DNA of 24,098 nucleotides. Source: Plakobranchus ocellatus (lineage: Eukaryota > Mollusca > Gastropoda > Plakobranchidae). The notes beneath the pieces were generated by a model. It worked only from the letters and a program-made list of their open reading frames with translations, searched no databases and was not told the DNA's origin. Numbering within the stretch: position 1 is the stretch's first letter; each line of letters starts with the position of its first letter. The stretch is from contig BLXT01007370.1 in NCBI GenBank assembly GCA_019648995.1, forward strand, positions 395,524-419,621, given 5' to 3'. Below, in pieces: positions 9,699 to 19,278 of this stretch. The translations under genes were made by a program, and so were the position numbers.

Positions 9699-10665
9699 TT
9701 GGGTTTTAAAATGATGCTTATTACATATATTTTCAAATATGCCACACAAATATGGTACTGCCATTTGGCGCAGACAAACAGTTCACAAGATGTTAGTTTT
9801 AGAGTTCAGGTATTTTACTCTGTAAAGGGATTTAACGCAGCATACCATACCTTCACTCCGTAAGTGTAATAGGGTAAATTTTTAGTGAATCGGCAGGACT
9901 TCTGATTTTGTAAAGTAAAGTTGATGACAGCTAGAATCTAGACTGATCATTTTTTTTCCAAAAATTTTAAAAGATAAAGTTGTTTTTCAATTGGAAGAAA
10001 TTATTTGTTATTGTTGACAGTCGTTGGTAAATTTTAAAAATAGTAAATAATCGATTAAGATTGCTTTCATTTCGTCATTATCCTATCGGAATATAGCTAT
10101 GAGTGGATAATTTGAATTCTATTGGTTCAAAAAGATACAAACAGGTCCAAATTTCAACAAAACACATAATATATAACTTCCTTTTCATGGATTGACTGAT
10201 AAATCCAATGATTTTGGCTGAGAATGACACTTTGCAATTCTGTTGGTATTTAATTTACTGTTTTTAGAGGGTGATTATGTTAAAATGAAACACAAATTTG
10301 CATTGCAGGCTCTCTGGGTCTAGCTCCGCAAATGTCTCACAAAGTAATTTTCAAACAAAACTCTCAATTGGACAAACAAGACATAACTTCTGTGTAAAGA
10401 AAAGCCTAAGTCAAAGAGTTCACTTCACTCTGTCATTATTTTCAAATTCATTAAAGTAGTAGAAATTTTTTTGCAAATGTTCAGTTTAATTTTATACTAC
10501 ATGCTTCAAGTAAGGCCTAGATAGAAAGTCTATTTTTGTGTTGGGAAAATGCATTAATTTTAAAAGTAGATAGTTCCATCTTTAAAATGTTTTGTTAAGT
10601 TCTTGAAAAATCGTGCACACGTTTCTTTTTATTTAAAAGAATCTTTATTTTTGTACCTTTTATAG

Positions 10666-10696
10666 GTATCTTGGTGCATCTGTGGGGTGTTGAGGG
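10666..10696 (+). other. CCNI: CCNI 5' UTR portion of the first coding exon
   Basis: A pyrimidine-rich stretch ends in TTTTATAG at 10658-10665, a good acceptor. The 31 bases between it and the ATG would then be 5' UTR, joined to one or more upstream non-coding exons. If there is no splice here, the UTR simply continues upstream. Confidence 0.6.
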
Positions 10697-10813
10697 ATGG
10701 ATCGTCTTTCCAGTGGTTTGGATGCTAGGCGGGTCATGCACATGCTTAGCTCAAATCTTGACAAGGAGCGTCAGTTATGGGAGCCGAGCCCCATCAAGTT
10801 GCCAAGCAATCAG
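10697..10813 (+). CDS. CCNI: CCNI coding exon 1 (residues 1-39)
   Basis: The exon starts at the ATG at 10697. TGA at 10691-10693 is in frame and only one codon separates it from the ATG, so translation cannot begin further upstream. It encodes the N-terminal arm, ending in PSPIKLPSNQ; human cyclin I ends the equivalent segment in PSNQ at almost the same length. The donor is CAG|GTATGC at 10814. Confidence 0.93.
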
Positions 10814-13800
10814 GTATGCCTTAACTTATTGCCTATGAAGAATTATATCGACAAAAGTCAGAGGGCTTGATCCAGTAACTCTTGAGTTGATTTTCTTTTC
10901 CAGGAGTGTGCTCTTTGCATAATTTGTTTTATTGTAAACACAAAACTGGTAGGTCCATGTGTCTGACATTATCATTGTGACAGCAGAGCATCCTCCCATT
11001 ATCTTTCATTTTGACATAATTCAAGCATGTATTTCAATCCCCACTTCACTTTCAGATGAAGACAACAACCAATGGATCTGCATTTTTTATGTAACTGCAA
11101 GAGACTTTCTAGTAGACATGAAGCAAATTTTAGCTCATGTATGACATCATATGATTCTCCCTACCCACATTCCCTGTCTCTTTTCCTTTGCTTGCTTGCC
11201 AATTATATATGGCTAAGTCAAGTTGCTGTGATTGTGTGGTGTACTGATGGCGAGGTATAACCCTGACATTGAAGTGACAGTATGTCTAGACATTTAATGA
11301 TCTGCATCATGCCTCTTGAAGCCTCTCTTTCCTCCTGTCCCTCTTATACACACATGTATATTTTTGCATGCATTCATCAACTTTTTGTGGAAAATTGATA
11401 AGGTCAGTGATACCATGTTCAAATTATTAAGGATATTCACTAAATAAAAGAATGTAACTGTGGCTACTCCCCCTGTCTGATCATAGAAACATGGATGTCA
11501 CCATTCTTTAATTTTTGTCTTTTTTTTTTTTTTTTTTTTTTTTNNNNNNNNNNNNNNNNNNNNNNNNNNNNNNNNNNTTTTTTTTTTTTTTCTTTTTGAA
11601 AGTGAGAAAAGAACAAGATTTAAATGGGCTTTTTATTAAGAAGAATGCCTTCATCCATATGGGTATTGGGCAATTTTTTTTTTTTTTAATCCTACTAGGT
11701 TGATCCTGAGTAGCTTTGTCTGGGTCTATGTTTTTGTCCAAACTGGCGAAGAAAACGATTGTGGCAAATTTCTGAATGAACCACCAACCTCTGTGAAGAT
11801 TTTTATGCTGTAGTTTGGTATTTGTGAATAGTCTATCCAAAGCCAGTGTAAAATTATCTCAGGCTTGGAACTTTCTTTGATGGATGAGTAGAGTGTAGGA
11901 TAAAAAGTGATGGTCCTTTAATTCCTATTTTAGACAGTTGACTTCTCAAGAGGTTGACTGAATCCTGTACAAACAGTTTTTCCTTTACAGTGACCTCAAA
12001 TACTCCGCTGTACTGATAACCTACTTGATCTTGAGCTGAGTAGGAAATTCTTTTTCATTTTGTCTGATTATAAATATCTTTATCGATGAGTCTAGTGATG
12101 GGGCCTGAGAATTGGACTTTAAATTTCATATACTTTGCCGTCAAAAATATAAGACTGAAAATCACAAGCTTGCCTCAGTTGCTATGCAGAGGTCAAACTA
12201 TTTAGGTTACTTTTCTCTTGAAAGTTAATCTGTGTGATCATTTTTTATAGGATTTTAAAATTGCCTTTTCAAGATTTGCAAAGGCCATATTACTTTTTCC
12301 TGAGGCAATAAAACTTTTAAAAGTCGAATTTAAAATACCATTTATTGGGCTTGCTCTTATATATTATTTTTAAAACTAAGTCACAGTGTGTCCTTAATTT
12401 TGATTGTATGTGTGAGTGAGTATCAGTGTGCCCTCTGTATCCTTTTATTTTTTCCTCTCAAAGGTCTGATTTATTTGTAAGTGTGTGAAATCACACATTG
12501 AGTGACAAAAAAATCTAACATGAACAATTGCTAAAAGGTGGACCCCAAAATTCCTGAATTTTGGAAAAAAGATTCTCCAGTTACAAAAAGGAAAAGCCCA
12601 ATTGAGTATCAGTGAAGTAATATTCATGCAGATTTGGATAGCAGGAATCCATGTAAAAAAAAAAATGATCTGTCTCTGCTTTTGGTTGGGAATGAGCTTA
12701 ATTTGTTGATGGGTGACCACTTTTTTGGCTATTTTGTCATCATAGTTATGTTTGAAACATTTGGTTAATTTAGACAGCAAGGATGCATCCAAAACTTGAT
12801 TTTTAGACATTCTTGTGCCGTCACACTCACTAAATCAAAATTTATGTATTGATGAGTTAAATTTTTTCAAATAGGACTTGTAGAAAATGTTTCGCACATA
12901 ACTATAATGACAGCCCACGCTTTGGTAACCCTCATATATAAATTATAATTATTGTCGTTGTTGTAAAAAAGTTAACATGTAATAGATTTCCATGTAGTTT
13001 AACTAGTTATCAAAGTAGGGGCTTTTTTTTTATTATTCAGGGCATCTCTGAGCAGCAACGTGATGAAGCGGCAGCCTGGCTGACTCACTTAGCAGCACAG
13101 TTTCAATTTTTGCCTGAAACCTGCGGACTGGCTGTCCTCCTTATGGACAGGGTTCTGCTCTTAGTCAAGGTCAGTACACTTTTTATTTCGATTTTGATAG
13201 GATTTTTTAAACTGACTAGTTCCTGCCTTAAAATGAAATGTTTATTAGAGCTCATGACAAGCCCAGTATTGATGCATCAAAGTGAGCATTAAATTAATGG
13301 TTCACGCGGGTCTATTACATTTGGCTTCTCATCCAGTCATGATCATAACTAAAAATTTTTAACACTTCAATTATCATTTTGATCCTTTTTTCATTTATTT
13401 ATAAGTCTCTTTTTCAATAATATTTTAGCTGAAGGTGTTTTTTTTTAAGAGTTGGGAAATCTGTATGACTCCGTTTTTAAATATGATGCTAAATGCTCAT
13501 TGGATGAAACATCATCAGAGAAAGACACTTTTTTTTTTAATGCTTGCCTGCAGAAGCAATTTTTTTTATTGGATAAAAGCCAATATGGCTTACCTTTTTA
13601 ATTGACTACAAAAAATATGTATATATTTCTTGATATATTTTGAATTGTGTATTTAAAAGGGGTATAGTTTTAGTAAGAGCAGCATTTTGGTTTGGCTATT
13701 TTTTAAACCCCCCTCCTTTTTCCCCCACCACCCAATTATTTTGCTGGGTTATGTTGTAATTTTCCTGGATAGATCTTTTGTAGCCATGTGTTGATAAAAT

Positions 13801-16800
13801 ATTTATGATAAGATCCCAATAGTTTTCAAGCTTTTTAAAAAAAAAAGGTCTCATATGGCATCCCTGTCTTATTATGATGAATTGGTGGATTTAATCATAT
13901 TTTTTTTTAGATGAAAATGTGGATGCATTCAGTACAGTATTAAGTTGTTTTTTTTCAAGTGGTATAAAAATGAATTTGGTTTGAAGAAGAACATAATAAA
14001 TGAAGATTTTGTTTTCTTTCTTTGTAAAAACAACATCCCTATCAGGTTCAAGCTAAGTATTTGCAGTGTGTGGCCGTGACCTGCTTGTATATTGCAGCCA
14101 AATCATTAGAGGAAGACGAGGTTTGTGGTTTGTATACTAATTTTTATTTTTAATGGAATGCTCAGCCACATCTATAATGATATTAAAGCTGCCCAGCATA
14201 AATTTTGATGAAACAGTATGCATTGCTCTCATTGATAATCCTCACCACATTTCAGGGAAGAAGGCAAAAGGTGGCAATAAAAAATATTTGGAAGTTCATG
14301 TGAAGTAGATTTCACATGATTGCCAGTATGAGCGTAATCAAATTTTGACTTAAATAACATACAAGTTTGTTAATACATACCTTTCTCCTTGTGAGAGAAA
14401 AAAGTTGACATAGCATACATTAGAAATTGTTGCAAGTTGAAAGATCTTTGAAACAAATTTTATTAGGTGCATCATTACAATTGATGCATGAATTATCATT
14501 CTTTCGCACAATAGCTGGTTAAGGATAGCCACCAAACATAAGCCTGTTTAAAAAGAGTGCAATCTGTAAACTAGTCGTATATAGGTTTTGGTGTTGTAAA
14601 ATTGGATTTAAAATGTATGAATACACCATTTAAAAAAAAAATTATTTGTATTATTTCTAGAATTGCTTATGATAAGTCAATCTTTCTTTGTTGACAAGCA
14701 GCATATTGATGAAAAACATTAACAACTCACCAATTATGGATGTTGATTTTATTCCCAGGCATTCAATATCCATTTGGGTGCATTATGAAGCCTGAATTTT
14801 GTTGTATATAGAACTGAAGTTATAAAATTTTAAAGGGAAAGTTGCATTGATGTGAAAACCCATATTTTGACTTTACTATGGTTGACTACAAAAAAAAAAA
14901 AAAAAATGGTACCCGCTAATTTTAATTGATTTTCTTAGATTGCCATAGAAATATCAAATTTTGGGGGCGTTTCTCATTATTGACAATGGCTTTATGGTTA
15001 TCTTATCAGGACTGAAATGAAATTATGAGTGTGGCCTTCAAAATATACTATTAAGCACCTTCAAAGATTCTAGCTCCAAAAAAAAAAAACAGGCCTCTGA
15101 GCAACATGTTGCTTTTTTATATCTAATGAAGGGAGGAACCAAGAGTCAATTTACTTCTCATTGTTAACTTGAATACAATTTTATTTATCACAAGAATAAT
15201 TTGTAATGGCTTAATTTCCAAAAATCCAATGATTTTTCTGAAAATCATATTAAAGGGAAATAATGCTTAAAAAAATTTTTGTTAACCATCCTAACAATTC
15301 AGATGTTGCCTATTAAAGTTTTAAGAAAAATACATTCTTAAAAATAACCTTTTTTTCCCCCTGTTGAAATTCTTTTTGTGAGAAACTTGAAGATACTGTA
15401 TCTGGGCTCAGAATTAACACAGTCTTATCTCATTTTCACCATTGAAAATTTTCTGCCATTTCATCCATGATGAATGTTATAAATGTGATTTCCTAATCCT
15501 TTGGATTGCTCTCAAGACATTTCTGTTTGATTCATATCAGATGTATGTCTTAAATGTTTCATTCTTTAAGACAAAAAGATGTTTGTGTTTTCAGGCTTTT
15601 AATTTTTAAATGCTTTTTAAAGAGCCTAAAATGTGTACATCTTGCCACACAAACAACATCTTTAAGTGTAATCAGTTGTCACTTAAACACAGCTTTTATG
15701 GAATGTTGTTTCAGGCTATATTTATTGTCTACCTGTTCTCCTCAGTGTAACTCATAAAAACAAATTTTTTTTTTGTCTGGAGTGGAACAGACACTTAGCT
15801 TTAGTCCTTTATTATGATTCGCTTTTTTTTTTTTTTTATATGATCATGTGTCTTTTTATTTTTGTGCAGAATATTCCCCCAACTCCGGATTTTGTGAGGA
15901 AAAGTCGCTGTGGGTGCTCTTTTTCTGAGATCACTCGGATGGAAATGGTGATTCTTAGCAAATTGGGCTGGAATATTCATTTGCCATCAGCAGTGGATTT
16001 TCTTCACACTGTAAGTTGTTTTAATTAAGGAAACATGATGACATTTTTTTTGTTTTGTGTTTGTTTTTTGTTTTTTTACAATTTTTTAAAAGATTTGTAT
16101 TACCTCAGTAGGAATATTTTGTAAGGAAATCATCTTTTGAAGATTATTGAAATGTTTATTTGTATAGTGGTATGCATTTACTTTCACTTATAACAAGAAT
16201 CAGAATCAGTTCTTAAATCAATCACTCTTAGTTTTATTTATTTCAAACAATTTTTTTTTTTTTGAGACAGTCCCAATTCGATTTAATTTTAAACAAGGGA
16301 TGATTTGATGTCAGTTATAATTTTTACATAAAAAAAAAAAAACAGACAAAACAGCAACTTTCTGAAGATTAGTAATTGTCCATAGAAAATTAATACTGTG
16401 TGAAGAGTGGTTTTGGAGGTGATATACACAAATTATCAATGTCAGTAGCCTTTATTCGATGCTCTCAAACATGCAAGTTTAAAAAAAAAAAAACTCTTTC
16501 AATATTTTTCTCCATCCTCAGATCCATGCAGTGCTAATTTTGCACTACCCCCACCTGCTCTCAAGCCAAAGCAACATGAGCCCCTCAGAGCACCTCTCTG
16601 CTGTAATGCGCCAGATGCTGCGCTGCCTAAGATGGCACGGACTGTTACAGTTTAGACCATCCACAGTGGCGCTAGCTCTCACAAGCCTGGAGTTGGAGCA
16701 GATCACGCCTGGCTGGTTGAGATTAGTACTGGTGCTGCAGAGGATGACTAATGTAAGGGTTGTGCTAGCCATGTGCTTTTTTTTTTTTTCCAACTTTTCA

Positions 16801-19278
16801 AATTCAAATCTGGATGGGAGTGTAAAGGATATTTTTTTTTTTTAGGGGAAAAAGTTATGATTGATGTGCAATGTAAAAAAAAATATCACATGTAACTCAG
16901 GGCTATGGTTTAGCATTTGTTCTTGATAAGGCACCAGTTTGAATGCAAGTGATAATTGTGATTTAGTCCGATAAATTTTTGTTATAAATACACTTTAACA
17001 CTATAAGGTTGAACATGGATTCCTTGATATCACAGTCATTAATTGGCCCTGTTCATGTGATAAGTCCTTCTTTCCGTTTTTTTTTTGTCTTTATAGCTTC
17101 TACTCTTTTGTTAACTCTTCCGCACTGTTAAGATCATCATCATCATCATCAGGTGCCTTGCCCCTTGGCGTTGGCGATCATGTCCTTCCAGCTCTCTCGA
17201 TCCCACGATTCCGACAATATGTCCGTCACTCTCTTTGTCCCCATCCAAGAAGTCATGCCATCTAGCATTTTCTCTCTTTGTCTTCCTCTGCTCTTCTTCC
17301 CCTCCATTCTTCCAGTTGTAACAAGGTTCTCTAATCCTTCGCTTCTCATTATGTGTCCCACAAATTTTGCCTGGCGTCTTCGTATTCTGTTCATCAAGGA
17401 CCTGGTTGACTCAGTCTCTTTCAGAACCTCTTCGTTCGTCTTTCTCGCCGTCCATGGTACTCTTAGCATACGTCTAAAGAACCACATCTCAGCGGCCTCA
17501 ATTTTCTTTTGTATCTCTTTAGTTATTGTCCAAGCCTCACATCCGTACATGAGTATGGGTTCAATGTAACATTGAAGGGCTCTTTTTCTAGTTGTTATCG
17601 TTATTTTGTTGTTGGTTAGTAATGGTTTCATTTTTTGGAAGTTAGTTTACTGTTACTGTTAAGATACATTCTTCTAATTGTTTGTCTTCCATTCACATGG
17701 GAAATTTAGCAGACTACCAATAACATTTTTCAATGCTCCTCTGTGTCCACCCAGCACTAAATGGGTAGATAGGTCTCTTAAGACCCTGCAAAAGTAAAGG
17801 TGGCGAGGAAAGCAATGGCAAACTACCTCATAATGGCGTATGGCAAGAACAATCAGGACCCTACTCCTGGTCCCCCGATGCTTGGACTAAGCGTGGGACC
17901 CACTTTACTTTTACCACTAGCATTCAACATTGCACCTTTTGCTCCACCTGAATTTTTTACATAATTAGAATATAGTATTGTGACAATGTAAAAAATATGC
18001 AGCAGTACCTACCATTTCCCCCAAAGTACATTTCCTGAACATCAGTCAGTATAGATCCAAGCAAGAACATTAGTTATTTTTTAAGCAAACAAGTTTGCAG
18101 TTGTCTCATCACATAAAATGTATTCCTTTTCGTCCCTGCACACTCTATCCTAGGAGACAAGTCTAGCACTAGATCTAGATTATTACACTGTACCAAGCAC
18201 TTCTGTCAATCACAAATGGGCAAGGTGTATTTGGCAAAATTTACACCTTTCTCCTATACTCAGCCCCTGTTGACCACAAGCCCAAATTTGAGGGATAGAC
18301 AATTAATCAATATATCTGTGAGTTCAAGGCAGAGCAAGTACAGGCAGTGTCATACCCATCTTTTAACCCACATTTCTTTCAATCACTATCACTGGTTCTA
18401 AGTCAAATTGATGGGTCTGGCAACGCGCAAATGCTTGCATGATATATAAATAGCAGGGGCATTCTGGATTTTCACAATAGTAATGTTTCATCCAAAAATT
18501 TGCAACATCTTTGCTCTTAGCCTGTTTTTTTTTTTTTTTTTTTTAACAGCTTTAGTTTTTTTTAAATGCATTATACTTTTAAACAGCACAATAGTATTGT
18601 TTATATTGTTGTTGGCCCTTGGGCCCTGCATTTTAAATGAGTTAGTGGGTTCATGCAGATCATTTTATGTTAAAATTTGTGGTGCTTAGTCAATGAATAG
18701 GAAGGCTGACTTATGGGTTGGATGTCATATGCAATACTTTTTAGGAGAAAGACTTTTAGTTTTGTCTTTTCTGTCCCTTCCCTGCTTTTTATTTTTCAAA
18801 AAGTTAAAAACGACAGTATATAAGAAGTTATTTTAAAGCTAATCAAGTGCAGAGTGCAGTTTCAAGTTACAGTTATAATTCAAAATGTTCAAAAGGGCAC
18901 TCCCAACTCAAGTTAACTGGTCTCAATGTATAGATTTTTTGTGTCACATTTCAGGTTGGGAGTGAGCAGCTTATGCAGTGCCGTGAAGAAATTGCTGGTT
19001 TCTTGGGTCAGCAGCTCGGCACAATGCATGCTAATCGATCCCGTAAGTCGTCGTCGTCTGCACCATTGTCTAAGAAGCGCAAGGTCGAGCACTCGGCACC
19101 TCCTCCAGAAGATGAAAACATCTATGATGGCATTAAGAGGCTGTACAGTGAAGAGACGGTTTGCGTCAGTGGCAGTTTTGCAGCAGAGACACCTTCTCTG
19201 AGGACCTCATGTAGCTTGGAGATGCACCAAGAATCTGAAGAGAACGTCAAGAGCCAAACTTCTCTTATGGTCAATTAA
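10697..19278 (+). CDS. CCNI: Cyclin I, complete coding region in six exons
   Basis: Joining 10697-10813, 13041-13169, 14046-14120, 15870-16010, 16522-16752 and 18955-19278 gives 338 residues and a TAA stop. Each internal junction has an AG acceptor and a GT donor, and all introns are phase 0. Residues 1-40 are an N-terminal arm; about 41-140 form the N-terminal cyclin box; about 145-235 form the second cyclin fold; the rest is a basic/acidic tail. Diagnostic matches to animal cyclin I, recalled from the family, are LPSNQ at the end of exon 1, QQRDE, PET..LA, LDR-like MDR, KYL.C, AAKS.EEDE, CGCS.SEI.RME..IL.KL.W, DFLH, LLQFR, KKRKVE and YDGIKRLY. Cyclin I is an atypical cyclin, related to the G cyclins, and is reported to act with CDK5 in post-mitotic cells; the cyclin fold binds a CDK. 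K86 and E104/E105 occupy the places of the cyclin lysine and glutamate that contact the kinase. Human cyclin I has about 377 residues; the tail here is shorter. An in-frame TGA two codons upstream fixes the start. Confidence 0.95.
10814..13040 (+). other. CCNI: CCNI intron 1
   Basis: This phase-0 intron of 2227 bases includes the N gap. Open frames inside it (such as a 121-codon minus-strand frame at 12445-12810) have the Phe/Lys/Ile-rich look of AT-rich noise. A near-perfect palindrome, CCAAAATTC-CT-GAATTTTGG, lies at 12545-12564. Confidence 0.9.
11544..11577. other. Assembly gap (34 N) in a poly(T) tract
   Basis: T runs flank the N block (11520-11543 and 11578-11591). The gap is most likely a collapsed or unresolved homopolymer, possibly with lost sequence. 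It is inside CCNI intron 1 and affects no exon. Confidence 0.95.
13041..13169 (+). CDS. CCNI: CCNI coding exon 2 (residues 40-82)
   Basis: The exon follows a T-rich tract and TTCAG at 13036-13040 and ends at AAG|GTCAGT. It has 43 codons, the same count as I recall for the human segment. It encodes the first cyclin-box helices: QQRDEAAAWL, then PETCGLAVLLMDR at residues 64-76, the usual helix with a conserved Asp-Arg pair. Confidence 0.94.
13170..14045 (+). other. CCNI: CCNI intron 2
   Basis: This phase-0 intron of 876 bases is T-rich, and I see nothing in it beyond homopolymer runs. Confidence 0.9.
14046..14120 (+). CDS. CCNI: CCNI coding exon 3 (residues 83-107)
   Basis: This 75-base exon lies between ATCAG at 14041-14045 and GAG|GTTTGT. 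It encodes AKYLQCVAVTCLYIAAKS followed by LEEDE. K86 and E104/E105 sit where cyclins place the lysine and glutamate that bind the CDK. No long open frame reveals this exon; it was found from the cyclin-box motif and its splice sites. Confidence 0.94.
14121..15869 (+). other. CCNI: CCNI intron 3
   Basis: This phase-0 intron of 1749 bases contains a perfect hairpin, TCATGTGAA-gtagat-TTCACATGA, at 14296-14319. I see no other element. Confidence 0.9.
15870..16010 (+). CDS. CCNI: CCNI coding exon 4 (residues 108-154)
   Basis: The acceptor is TTTGTGCAG at 15861-15869 and the donor is ACT|GTAAGT. The exon encodes NIPPTPDFVR, then CGCSFSEITRME (residues 121-132), VILSKLGW and DFLH (150-153). The CGCS..EI.RME run is one of the clearest cyclin I signatures. 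It spans the end of the first cyclin fold and the linker to the second. Confidence 0.95.
16011..16521 (+). other. CCNI: CCNI intron 4
   Basis: This phase-0 intron of 511 bases holds several T and A homopolymers and nothing else notable. Confidence 0.9.
16522..16752 (+). CDS. CCNI: CCNI coding exon 5 (residues 155-231)
   Basis: The acceptor is ATCCTCAG at 16514-16521 and the donor AAT|GTAAGG. The 77 codons form the second cyclin fold: MSPSEHLSAVMRQMLRC, then LLQFRPSTVALALTSLELEQ and PGWLRL. These align by eye with the SPSQHL, LLQFR and ALA.VSLE.E segments of human cyclin I. Confidence 0.95.
17124..17134 (+). repeat. Target-site duplication, 3' side of the LINE
   Basis: ACTGTTAAGAT adjoins the (TGA)n tail and is repeated exactly at 17655-17665. 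Confidence 0.8.
17135..17654 (-). mobile_element. 5'-truncated non-LTR retrotransposon (LINE, RTE-like) insertion
   Basis: The insert lies antisense in CCNI intron 5. An identical ACTGTTAAGAT flanks it at 17124-17134 and 17655-17665, an 11-bp target duplication. Its minus-strand 3' end is a (TGA)6 tract at 17133-17151 that begins at the stop codon itself, so there is essentially no 3' UTR. Short trinucleotide tails of this kind are typical of RTE-clade elements. The 5' end is truncated in the coding region near 17640, and a few bases of microhomology or filler (TTACTGTT) lie at that junction. Confidence 0.85.
17149..17640 (-). pseudogene. C-terminal fragment of LINE endonuclease/reverse transcriptase
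   Basis: The frame runs from FQKMKPLLTNN at 17640 to TGA at 17151-17149, about 163 codons with no frameshift or internal stop. It contains LYGCEAWT-like MYGCEAWTITKE, then EMWFFRRMLRVPW, KTNEEVL, RRRQAKFVGHIMR and GRRQ-like SRGRQREKMLDG. This is the familiar C-terminal region of invertebrate LINE polymerases, downstream of the catalytic palm. The endonuclease and the polymerase active-site motifs are absent, so this copy cannot transpose by itself. The ATG at 17631 is internal to the family protein and is not a real start. The intact frame suggests a fairly recent insertion. Confidence 0.87.
17655..17665 (+). repeat. Target-site duplication, 5' side of the LINE
   Basis: ACTGTTAAGAT matches 17124-17134. 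It is preceded by another ACTGTT, so the exact junction is ambiguous by a few bases. Confidence 0.8.
17735..17915. repeat. Probable dispersed repeat (SINE or LINE tail-like)
   Basis: This segment is less AT-rich than its surroundings. It contains CACCCAGCACTAAATGGGTA (17751-17770) and GGAAAGCAATGGCAAACTAC (17808-17827), followed by a TATGGCAAGAA-type run. From memory, such motifs recur in SINEs and in RTE-related tails of many animals. AAAAGTAAAGGTGG near 17791 is an imperfect inverted match to CCCACTTTACTTTTA near 17900. I find neither Pol III boxes nor flanking duplications, so its class and limits are uncertain. Confidence 0.4.
18955..19278 (+). CDS. CCNI: CCNI terminal coding exon 6 (residues 232-338) and stop
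   Basis: The acceptor is CACATTTCAG, ending at 18954. The frame runs 107 codons to TAA at 19276-19278. It begins with the last helix of the second cyclin fold (SEQLMQCREEIAGFLGQQL). A low-complexity RSRKSSSSAPLS stretch leads to KKRKV (residues 271-275), identical to the classical monopartite nuclear localisation core. An acidic PEDEN run and YDGIKRLYSEE (288-298) follow, and this block is shared with human cyclin I. The last 40 residues are rich in Ser, Glu and Thr (PEST-like). Confidence 0.94.
   Translation, partial: VGSEQLMQCREEIAGFLGQQLGTMHANRSRKSSSSAPLSKKRKVEHSAPPPEDENIYDGIKRLYSEETVCVSGSFAAETPSLRTSCSLEMHQESEENVKSQTSLMVN

Larger units (their letters stand above)
8542..10665 (+). other. 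CCNI: Proposed CCNI intron in the 5' UTR
   Basis: It runs from the candidate donor GTAAAG to TTTTATAG. It contains many CTAGAT and TAGGCCTA palindromes, a poly(T) tract at 9371-9396 and the MITE at 9415-9690. No coding sequence is seen. Confidence 0.4.
16753..18954 (+). other. CCNI: CCNI intron 5 with retroelement insertions
   Basis: This phase-0 intron of 2202 bases carries the antisense LINE fragment, the dispersed-repeat-like segment and one CTAGATCTAGAT site at 18168-18179. The remainder, 17920-18950, is AT-rich without recognisable features. Confidence 0.9.

Noticed and set aside
9312-9745. Two frames sharing RRFFVCSHPDFLY
   Set aside because: The shared peptide comes from the two inverted arms of the MITE, not from two related genes.
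11508-11840. Frames reading through the N block
   Set aside because: They are poly-Phe and poly-Lys artefacts of the T homopolymer and the gap.
12445-12810. 121-codon minus-strand frame in CCNI intron 1
   Set aside because: Its length is possible by chance in AT-rich DNA, the composition is Phe/Ile/Lys-rich, and I see no motif or homologue.
17153-17569. 138-codon plus-strand frame
   Set aside because: It is the antisense shadow of the LINE polymerase fragment.
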